DNA from: Protostelium mycophagum
Lineage: Eukaryota; Evosea; Variosea; Protosteliida; Protosteliaceae
Direction of reading: 5' to 3'
DNA: 27,510 nt
NCBI GenBank assembly: GCA_002081555.1
Contig: MZNV01002005.1
Location: forward strand, 1 to 27,510
Position numbers and translations under genes: made by a program. The notes under the pieces were generated by a model. It worked only from the letters and a program-made list of their open reading frames with translations, was not told the origin of the DNA and did no database searches. Below, piece after piece: positions 14,361 through 22,155 of the stretch. The first letter of the stretch is position 1; each line of letters opens with the position of its first letter.

Positions 14361-14394
14361 CCTGGACTTTCTTTCTGAATAGATCAAGTCCAGG
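14361..14394. repeat. Perfect 9-bp inverted repeat between convergent genes
   Basis: CCTGGACTT (14361-14369) and AAGTCCAGG (14386-14394) form a perfect stem around a 16-nt loop. It sits in the 101-bp gap between the convergent gene ends, so a stem-loop could appear in either 3' tail. Confidence 0.6.
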
Positions 14395-14435
14395 GAAAAA
14401 CAAAGATGATAAAATGGCACATTCAAGAACTCGAT

Positions 14436-14441
14436 TTTATA
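14436..14441 (-). terminator. Poly(A)-like TATAAA overlapping the stop codon
   Basis: The minus-strand stop TAA (14439-14437) lies within TATAAA, a common AATAAA variant. Confidence 0.4.
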
Positions 14442-16349
14442 CAACTGCAAGCAGCACGAACAGAGCCACAGCTACTGAGAAAATCTTGGTGGCGCTGTTC
14501 TGAGGTCTAGCGACAGTGGTTTCATCTCCGTTATCGACATCAACTGCAGAGGTAGTTTGAACGGGGCTGTTTGATGTTGATGAAGGGGCGGGGGTTCCAT
14601 TTCCAGTGGTTGCTGGTGTACCGTTGTTGTTTGATGAAGTTGGTGTTCCGTTGTTGTTTGATGAAGTTGGTGTCCCGTTGTCGTTGCTGGAAGTTGCTGG
14701 TGTTCCGTTGTTGTCTTCGGCAGATGTGGATGGCTGAGCATTTCCGGTGGAAGTGGGGGCGGCTGTGCATCTCGCGTCACCGACCATGTAGAGTGTCTGT
14801 CCATTGGCACAGCAGTATTCGGAGCTCTTGTAGCAGTCTTTACCGCATTGAGAGAGTCCAGTTCCACAAGCTCCGTTACCGGGGTTTCCAGAGCCACCTC
14901 CAGAGGTGCCACCGCTGTTGTCCTTGGTGGGTGCTGGGGGAGAAGTGTATGTGGAGACGGGGGTGGTGTCGACAGCTCCAATGTTGATGAAGGGGTAGAT
15001 GGGTCCAGCGACGGGGGCGTACTGAGGGAAGGCAGAGGCACAGACAGAGTTGTCGACATTGTCGAGAGTGAAAGGAGCTCTGTTCATCTCGGCGAAGATG
15101 TCACGGGAGAAGGCGGTCTTGACAGAGTTGTAGTTGTAAGCACCGGAGGCGGTCTTCTTCTCGACGTGTGTGTCGTCGTCGAGCTTAACGATACCCATAG
15201 TTCTCTGGTTATCAGCCTTCCATACTTCGTCAGAGTACTCAAAGAGGGCTCCTCCGATAGCACCGTTCTTGTAGTTTTGGATGAGGGCGTCCCAGTTCTG
15301 AGGGAACCAGTCGTTCATGTTGTAGAAACCGTCAGTGGAGTGCTGTCCGATCTCTCCGATCCAGACGGGCTTTCCGTATTGGCAAGAGAGCTTGTGGAGT
15401 CCGTCAAAGTTCTGACCGGCGTTACCGGTCCAGAGGTCAGAGTAGCCAGGGCCTCTGTATCCGGCGTTGGTGGTGACGATGTCGGTCTTGAGATCACGGA
15501 CGAGCATGTTGTATCCAGAGGGGAGATCGACAAGAGCGATGGAGATGGGGACATGTCTGGTCCACTTGACCCAGGTGTAGGTTCTGGCGTAGTCGAAGAA
15601 GTGATTCAACTTGGCGATGATGGTGGGGCCGAGGTTGTTGTCTTGGACGGTGAGGGGGAGCTCATTTCCGAACTGCCACATGAGAAGGGCGGGGTGGTTT
15701 CCGACATTGTCGACGAGAGATCTGATGTACTCCTCCATCTTGGCGGTGGGGTAGTTGAGGATTTGGGTCAACTCTGCAAAGAGAGGGAAGACAACCTTGA
15801 GTCCATGAGCCTGGCAAGCGTCCAAAAAGGGTCTGTAATCAGATCCGTATCCCTTGTATTGGTATCCACTGTCTTGGTAGACGAGGTCTTTGGTGATGGG
15901 GTTGGTGTGGTAGAAACGAACGACGTTGGCACCTGTGTCTTTGATGACGGGAAGATCACGGGTCCAGATGTCGTAGAACCATCCCTTCTGGTTGCCAGCT
16001 CCGTTGGGGTCGACGCTACCGTCGAAAAAGTCCTGCCAGAATGTCAGAGAGGATCGTCATCAGATGGTATGGAAAATCGAAAGAAAGAAGGACGAATCAC
16101 CTCGTAGTAGCAAGCACTGATGGAATCGAGGTTCTTGGTGTTGGCGTCCAAAGCATATTGAGTTCTGAGAGAGCAGACACCAGAACCAGCTTTAGGGTTA
16201 CCGAAAGCATAGCCTGGAGGAGCTGGACTGTAGCAAATGGACTTGATGAAATATTCGGTGTTTCCATCAAACAATCTGAGGTTCTTGATGGTCACATTTT
16301 GGTAAGCAGCAGCAGCCGCCACCATCATGAGGGCGATGAAGATTTTCAT
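14437..16349 (-). CDS. Secreted GPI-type glycoside hydrolase (clan GH-A, GH72/GH5-like) with CBM52-like motif
   Basis: Likely cleaves or remodels beta-glucans at the cell surface. Two exons (16349-16101 and 16032-14437) give 614 residues. The signal peptide is MKIFIALMMVAAAAA. The next ~350 residues form a TIM-barrel-like domain (GANVVRFYHTNP, then GLKVVFPLFAEL). The probable acid/base is E207 in WQFGNELP and the nucleophile E310 in VWIGEIGQHS, a spacing normal for clan GH-A. A Gly/Ser linker leads to a Cys-rich module (CGKDCYKSSEYCCANGQ) resembling CBM52. Next comes a Ser/Thr/Asn-rich stalk with tandem NNGTP units. The hydrophobic C-terminus (IFSVAVALFVLLAVV) fits a GPI signal. The frame is open further upstream to 16748, but the signal peptide fixes the start at 16349. 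The exact GH family is uncertain. Confidence 0.9.
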
Positions 16350-16847
16350 GAATAGTAGTATCGTCTTAGTAATAGCGTGTTGAGGATGTCGCTTGTGTGC
16401 GTGTGCCTTGGCGGCAGAAAGTGAGGTGTAGGTGAAGATTGCCTGAACGGGATAAGACGGAATTTCGTTCGGAATTCGCGCAAAAGAAGCAACTTCTCTT
16501 TGGTTCGATGCGTCGAATCTCAGCAATGCGCAGGAACGCAATCTTTGAGGTGCTTCTCGGACAGAAATTTCGAAACATTCCAAAGAACTCGGTGGGCGGA
16601 AGCCCCTCCCGCGACCGGCTTCTGCAGGAGCAAATTCCAAGGAACGAACTCTATTGTCCACGTCTTTCTGAGCTTCATCACAAAAGCGAAGAGGACGCGA
16701 TGTACACTGAACATGCAGGTTGATACTGTCGAGGACATAACATGACATATGATCCGATCATCACCCTGGAGTTTGCACTGCGGCAGACATGTTCATCGTC
16801 AAAAGCATCAACCCAGTATGTTTTTGAAATCAGTTCATGTGATCTAT
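16350..16847. other. Intergenic region upstream of the glycoside hydrolase
   Basis: About 500 bp between two minus-strand genes; it should hold the promoter of the hydrolase gene. Open frames on both strands here have no recognisable motifs and I do not call them. Confidence 0.5.
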
Positions 16848-17117
16848 TCATCTCTTATCTTTCAGAGGTTGAGTATCCTTGACATCTTTTGCATCTTTAC
16901 CAAGCTGTGCCTTCTCTACAGGCTCCATTGGAGGCTCACTGCCAATCTTCTTCCTGACTTCTTTGTCCAGTTGCTCGCCGCTGTTCACTTTATCTTTTGT
17001 ATCGACGGTGATACGTCCATTTTTATCGTGGACACTGTATGAACGATTGAGAGTTGATTCAATTTTCAGAGGCCGTTTATGAGCGTGAAGTCGTGAGATG
17101 TTGAGTCGTGCAAGCAT
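16848..17117 (-). CDS. Small Lys/Glu-rich protein, possible mitochondrial presequence
   Basis: A single open frame of 89 residues from ATG 17117. The N-terminus (MLARLNISRLHAHKRPLK) is basic and free of acidic residues, and is followed by the motif RSYS near residue 34. This looks like a mitochondrial presequence with an R-3 type cleavage site. The remainder is highly charged (DKEVRKKIGSEPPMEPVEKA). I do not recognise the family. The opposite strand also has an open frame (16749-17042), but it is mostly low-content hydrophobic sequence. Existence of the gene is probable but not certain; targeting is inference. Confidence 0.45.
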   Translation of the reverse strand: MLARLNISRLHAHKRPLKIESTLNRSYSVHDKNGRITVDTKDKVNSGEQLDKEVRKKIGSEPPMEPVEKAQLGKDAKDVKDTQPLKDKR

Positions 17118-17333
17118 ATTGATTGTGATTTGATGGTTTGGAATTGCAACGGCGTAAGTAAATGGCGTCGGTTTACAAATCGCTTGTAAAACCATCTGTA
17201 CATCCCAGTGCAGCCCAACATGCAAGAGCAGATGTAAGCTCAAATTGAGATTCTTCCAGGTGCAGAGCTGTGCATCAGCCAATGGAACGTCGCCGAGAAG
17301 ATTCGACAATTAAATGTGATTCGATTAACTGTT

Positions 17334-17339
17334 TTTATT
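17334..17339 (-). terminator. Poly(A) signal AATAAA, minus strand
   Basis: TTTATT on the plus strand gives AATAAA on the minus strand, 4 nt after the TGA stop of the small GPI-type gene. Confidence 0.6.
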
Positions 17340-17343
17340 CAAT

Positions 17344-17887
17344 TCAAAGAAGAAGAGGTGCCACTGCGGCGATGGCAGAGATGAATAATGTTGAGGCCCC
17401 ACTGGAAGGTGAAGTGACGAGAGTTGACTTTGTAACTTCTGTCGATTGGACATTAGTCACGTCTGAGCAGCTGTAATATTTGACGCCAAGATCGGAAGTA
17501 AAGACACTCTGAATGACCACATTGGATGGCAAATTCACCAAAAAGGAAGATGTGGTGTTGTCTCTTCCAATACTGATCGTGCCTAAGTTTGTGTAGGTGT
17601 TCATCTGACACTGTCAGATCGAAATGCATGATCCAAAGATCTACCTGATTAGTAAAATAGCCCAATTTAACATCTCCTGAATCACTCAGAACGGTGATGG
17701 TGTTTGTTCCGGCATTCAGGTACGTGCCGCTGCTGGGTGATGACACTCCACAAGGAGAGACAGTCGAAATCGAGCTGCAAGAATTGATGCCAGTGCATGT
17801 TGCTCTAGAGGGAGGACGCAATATGCCAAAAGTTTGTCCTTGGACGACAGCAAAGAGGGCAATGAGCGCGAAGAGATGGACAGGCAT
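17344..17887 (-). CDS. Small secreted GPI-type protein, possibly BIM1/X325-like
   Basis: Two exons (17887-17645, 17604-17344), 40-nt intron, 167 residues. Signal peptide MPVHLFALIALFAVVQG is followed directly by QTFGILRPPSRATC. There is then a short beta-rich domain (SPCGVSS... TYLNAGTNTITVLSDSG, DVKLGYFTNQ), an N-glycosylation-type Asn, a Ser/Thr-rich stretch and a hydrophobic tail (ASTLFISAIAAVAPLLL) that fits a GPI signal. The PPSR...PCG...L.G pattern right after the signal peptide recalls fungal BIM1/X325 copper proteins. However, the mature N-terminus here is Gln or Thr instead of His, so copper binding as in that family is not supported. The surface location is fairly secure; the family is tentative. 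Confidence 0.78.
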
Positions 17888-18644
17888 GGTGAGCTGTTTC
17901 GGGTGGAAAGAATTGTGGAATTCGTCAGTTCGAATACGAACCCAATTTCGGGGTTGAAAGGTGCTCTTTTGACAGCTGTGACACGAATTAAGAGACGGGA
18001 GGAGTATTAATATTAATCCACAAATAAATCGAGAAGAATCATACGAATTATAAAGAAGACAAAATGCACTGGATCCAATCGACGTCCAATCAAATCATAT
18101 AAATTTATCCGAAATCTCAATGAATTTTCGATGCCAAATAATGAAATCTTGGGAGATTTTGATGCGATATCAATCTGCGATTTTTTGGTGCCGAAAATTG
18201 TCAAGTTCTGCCACATCTTTTGAGTCAAAATTGTTTTCATAGCTTCAGAAGATTGATCTCTTTGGTCTCACAAGACATATCAAATGCAATAAGGGGAATA
18301 TTCTAATTTTAAAGAGTGAGTTTGGTTTGGTCACTGGTATTACCCGGACAGCTATTTGTACACCTCACCAGTTGCATATACGATACACGGTAACATTAAC
18401 GTGTTACTCATGGTAGTTACCGCAATTATTTTTCATTTTCAAAATCGTACAAATCCGTGTCCCAAGGGATATACTCCTACTCTTATGATCAGCTACCTAC
18501 CCTTCTCACAAGATAAAAAATCAGCCAAATTCGATCAGTCTGGCGTTGTAATTACCTTGGATTACGTGTCTCGTTTCCTCGATTGGAAATTTGGCATTCA
18601 CCGAATAATCTCAACGATGAGAATGATTATCCTCAAAAACAACA
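17888..18644. other. Divergent intergenic region
   Basis: About 757 bp of AT-rich sequence between the start of the minus-strand GPI-type gene and the start of the RWD/F-box gene. It should contain both promoters. A plus-strand open frame at 18356-18736 overlaps the first exon of the RWD gene in another frame and shows no recognisable content. Confidence 0.5.
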
Positions 18645-20714
18645 ATGGAACACCTCCAAGACATCGTATTAGAGGAGATCGAAGTCTTGAAGTCAATCTT
18701 TGTAAGAAATGGAACACCTCCTTCTCCCTCTTCTGACCACAACAGCCAGATGACCACCTTGTAGATGAAGATAAGGGAACTTTCTCTGTGTTTGTCGTAC
18801 CATCATTTGGAGATGCAGAGGTTAATAACGTCAAGGTGCTCTTAACCATCAAAAGGTAGACATTATCACCCGCACAGCGACTCATGATACGATTCAGCTT
18901 TCCAGAAGATTACCCCAATCAACCCCTCAAGGATCTCTCTCTTAAAACAGTAGAAGGAAGTTTAAGTTCGTCAGTACTACAAGTCCTAAAGGACATGCTT
19001 CTGGCAAAGGTAGTACATCTTTTATCGCGGTTCTAAAAGTGAACAGTCGGTTGAATTTGTAGGGGAGGTGATGATTTGGCGTCTCGTTGGTTTGTCTTTC
19101 CATCAACTGACTTTCTAATGCTGGCAGATTATCTCAGCGAGATCCTGCATCGTCTTAATGGCGAATCACTTGGGGATTTTGGCGAACTCTCGCTCGATGT
19201 GAGTGTTTAATGTGCCGTTATTCGACTGAAACATCACAGGTGCTTGGCATGGTTCTTGAATACTTGGAGCCTCGTGACTTGTGCTGTTTAGCCCTGGTCA
19301 ATAAGAAATTGAGAGAAATGGCTGATTCTGACAAGGTGATGTATGAACATGCATGATGTACATGATGCGCCTGTCGACGTGAAATAGTGGGGTTGACAAA
19401 CGCGTGATGTTGACATCCAAAAGGTTTGGAAGCGTCTTTTCTTGAGAGAGTATGGTCTGGGCCCAGATGCCACGGAGGATTTATTCAAGTTGAAATGGCT
19501 GAAGCAGAGTGAGTACCTCAGATCAATAGACATGAGCAATTCGTTGTTCCAATCCCGTGGAAATGTGTTGCTTCAGCGGATGCCAAAAGTGAATCAATTC
19601 GCCATTGGACTTATTTTCTCAGAGAATTTATTGCAGCCTGAACACCCATTCATATGCAGCGTTGTAGAGCGAAAGAACACGGGGGATGAATGGATAAATC
19701 CAAGTGGCTGGACCACTCATGTCATCAAAGAGATGGCACGTCATCAGATGCATGTGGTTGAGGGTAAGCGGCGATGTCTTCATCATTCAAATAACACCAA
19801 AAATCGATTGACAAAATGAGGGCGCATCCTTTCATTTGACAAAAAGAAGATGATGCATTACGACATCGGCCATATTCAGTTCATATCAACGGAAAAGGTA
19901 ATTCTTCAATTCAAGCAAAAAACCCATTTCATTTAGATTTTACAAAACTCAGAACAGCTAAAGAGTTTAGGCGAGACAAAAATATGCTGGTATGGAATTT
20001 CTCAGTGCCTCTGAGGAGCTGAAGAAAATATGTCCTTTTGTGGGTAATACTTTGGGATTTGTTTTATTTACATCGGAGGAACACCTCGAAGTTTCTTCCG
20101 TATTGTCCCGCATCTGTAGAGGGGTCATAGCGAGGTGATATTTCCACGAAGTTTCTCTGAGTGTATTCACCGTTTTATAAATTCTGCAGAACGAAGAAAA
20201 ACGACTTGTGGCAGTTTTGTTTGAAAAGGAGGGGAATTACGCTCGGTGACGTCATCAGAAATGTCTCATTATCTGGCAGCGAACTGCTCGTCACACCCGA
20301 AAAGGTAACTTTGTTCCTCAAAAAGACAACCTAAGATCCTGACATTGCAAGATGCATGGACAGCATAAATGTGCATATTTAGATGAGGTTGTGCAGGAGG
20401 TCTTGACGAAAATGAGATCACGAAAAGGTCAGAAGGGTTCGAATGAATGTGAAATACTGATGTTTTTAGAGGGGAAAGATGGGAAGATGTTATTTCCACC
20501 ATTGGCACACCCGTGTGTTCATTTTTGAAATAATAATGTTCTCATATTTGCAGGATCTACCCGTTTACTTTTAATGTGAGCTCCAGTTCTGTTTTGGACA
20601 TGAAGGTAGGAATTTGGTTTCAAAACACGATACAAAATCTTGCAGATCAGATTGTGGCTGCATGCAAAGCTGGAAGAATCGTCCACGTTGTTTTCTGGTT
20701 GTTTCAATACATAA
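18645..20714 (+). CDS. RWD-domain plus F-box protein
   Basis: Likely a substrate adaptor of an SCF ubiquitin ligase. Thirteen exons give 488 residues: 18645-18701, 18746-18855, 18898-19029, 19063-19198, 19240-19335, 19424-19763, 19821-19897, 19971-20134, 20190-20304, 20352-20427, 20470-20512, 20554-20605, 20646-20714. Residues 1 to about 130 form an RWD domain: LEEIEVLKSIFPDD at 9-22 and SFPEDYPNQP from 56 (the YPxxxP hallmark). An F-box follows at about 138-182 (LSLDVLGMVLEYLEPRDLCC, then LALVNKKLREM, VWKRLF). The remaining ~300 residues are not recognised. The 33-nt intron 19030-19062 is the least certain join. A 14-nt segment covering the start codon (18644-18657) is repeated in intron 1 (18708-18721). 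Confidence 0.8.
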
Positions 20715-20715
20715 A
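20710..20715 (+). terminator. Poly(A)-like CATAAA overlapping the stop codon
   Basis: The stop TAA (20712-20714) of the RWD/F-box gene lies within CATAAA, directly upstream of a tRNA gene. Confidence 0.35.
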
Positions 20716-20754
20716 CAGTGATTTTGACAATGTAATCTACGTAATTAACATCCA

Positions 20755-20825
20755 GCATCTGTGGTCTAATGGTATGATGCGTGCCTTCCAAGCACGCGAA
20801 CCGGGTTCAATTCCCGGCAGATGCA
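20755..20825 (+). tRNA. trnG-UCC: tRNA-Gly (anticodon UCC)
   Basis: A complete cloverleaf without intron. The acceptor stem GCATCTG pairs with CAGATGC and the discriminator base is A. The anticodon stem CGTGC/GCACG encloses the loop CTTCCAA, giving anticodon TCC. The T stem CCGGG/CCCGG encloses TTCAATT. The internal A box (TGGTCTAATGG) and B box (GGTTCAATTCC) both match the Pol III consensus. It lies 40 nt after one protein stop codon and 19 nt from another that faces it. Confidence 0.97.
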
Positions 20826-20829
20826 CGAA

Positions 20830-20834
20830 TTTTT
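20830..20834 (+). terminator. Pol III terminator T5
   Basis: A run of five T begins 5 nt after the tRNA-Gly gene, as expected for RNA polymerase III termination. Confidence 0.8.
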
Positions 20835-20843
20835 GCTTCATAC

Positions 20844-20849
20844 TTTATT
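20844..20849 (-). terminator. Poly(A) signal AATAAA overlapping the stop codon, minus strand
   Basis: The TAA stop (20847-20845) of the MscS gene lies inside AATAAA. The Pol III terminator of the facing tRNA gene is only 10 bp away. Confidence 0.6.
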
Positions 20850-22059
20850 TTACATTGACAAATTCCATCACATCTTCCCTCACTCGATTCCTCAGCGCTG
20901 CCATCTCAGAAATGTTCCTTGCACTCATCATGAATCTGACAACCATGGAATTCTCTCTGATCTCATTCACTTCTATTGTACAGATGGTGCCACTCCACGC
21001 AGGAAGCTCCTGCTTCTGTTTATCTTCTAATCGTGAAAAGAAATTGAACCTTGGCATGGCTTTGGAACCATTCCCGAAGTGATCTTGTGTTTGTCTTGCG
21101 GTCCAGAGGAATGTCCACAGCTACAACTGTACTCACTTCATCCATCGACCAATTGAGGAACTGATTGGAGGTGAAGGAAGAGATCGGAACCATGGCTTTC
21201 CTACAGTTTTTCATTTTTAATGACATAAATGTATTATTATAAACCCACTTTTGATCTGAGTTTCTGATCACTATAAAATAAGAGTTTATCTCCTCTACAA
21301 CGCCGGTATCTCCCTTGATGGACACGTAGTCACCTAATTTTAATGGACGCACCAGTGCTATCGTGATGCTCGCAAATAGATTTTCTAAAATTGGACGGGC
21401 TGCGAGCCCCGCTATCAAACTGAAGATTCCTGGAATGTTCAATGCTGGTGTACAAAAGGTGTGCAACCTGCAGAGCCAAGAAGTGTGAGGCCGATTTGTT
21501 TGACTTCATCAAAAGTGAGCAGTGATATTCCAAAAGCGAGGACGATGAGCAACATGATGACCACTCTCTTCAGTACACCAAGAGCAGTAAAGAATTCAGA
21601 GGATCGAGCGTGTTTGGGGTCGTTTTTGGCCTCTATATCGTCCATCACGAACCTGACGAGAGAGATTAGCTCATGGATGAAGGTTCTCATCTTACGTTCT
21701 GCTGATCTGTCTGTCTACCGTGATTATGACGGCAATGAGTCCTCCAACCACAGAAAAGATAAGTACCACCACAATGATGTGTCTCCATATTGTGTATGCA
21801 TTTCCCTCTCCAAAATAAGGAAGGGCAATCAGAAAGCCAATTGACCAGATGAAGAATAGAGAAGGCCATTTAAGCGTGGATACAAGGTCATCATCCCACT
21901 CTATGACCGTGCGCTCAGCGATTCTTCGTCACTCAGTTTGAACAAAATGTGAGAATGATCATACTTGCTGCAGATGAGCCACAGAAGGAGATTCAGAGCA
22001 AGTCCACCAATAATAATAGTCAGACACCAACAGCACACCAACCACCAATACTGAGGCAT
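20845..22059 (-). CDS. MscS-family mechanosensitive ion channel
   Basis: Membrane channel that opens on membrane tension. Five exons (22059-21965, 21923-21696, 21652-21468, 21429-21050, 21015-20845) give 352 residues. Membrane segments: about 4-30 (WWLVCCWCLTIIIGGLALNL), a second pair around 50-100, and one near 140-160. The pore-lining helix and start of the MscS fold follow at 170-215, with GIFSLIAGLAARPILENL and RPLKLGDYVSIKGDTGVVEE, the signature of the family. The beta domain (IVIRNSDQKWVYNNTF) keeps the usual pattern except that the common PN is YNN. A C-terminal alpha/beta domain ends EFVNVK. The last intron (21016-21049) is 34 nt. The start at 22059 is the first in-frame ATG. An upstream extension is possible, but only 96 bp separate it from the stop codon of the upstream gene. 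Confidence 0.92.
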
Positions 22060-22138
22060 GTTCTTTGATCTTCGCCATCCCGAATGGGCTTCCTTTCCAT
22101 GGTTCCATGTGGAAGAACGATCGACACATTCTGATCTC

Positions 22139-22144
22139 TTTATT
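22139..22144 (-). terminator. Poly(A) signal AATAAA, minus strand
   Basis: TTTATT on the plus strand gives AATAAA on the minus strand, 11 nt after the TAG stop of the CBM48 protein gene. Confidence 0.55.
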
Positions 22145-22155
22145 TGTATTCAAGT

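Noticed and set aside
14848-16107. Plus-strand open frame of 419 codons
   Set aside because: It is antisense to the glycoside hydrolase, whose frame has catalytic motifs, a signal peptide and a GPI tail. The antisense product is low-complexity Val/Gly/Ser/Asp, a codon-bias shadow.
16749-17042. Plus-strand open frame with splice-like sites opposite the small Lys/Glu-rich gene
   Set aside because: The translation is mixed hydrophobic sequence without motifs. The minus-strand frame has a coherent presequence-like start, so I kept that one, at low confidence.
18356-18736. Plus-strand open frame upstream of the RWD gene
   Set aside because: It overlaps RWD exon 1 in another frame. The RWD frame is supported by family motifs, and this one has none.
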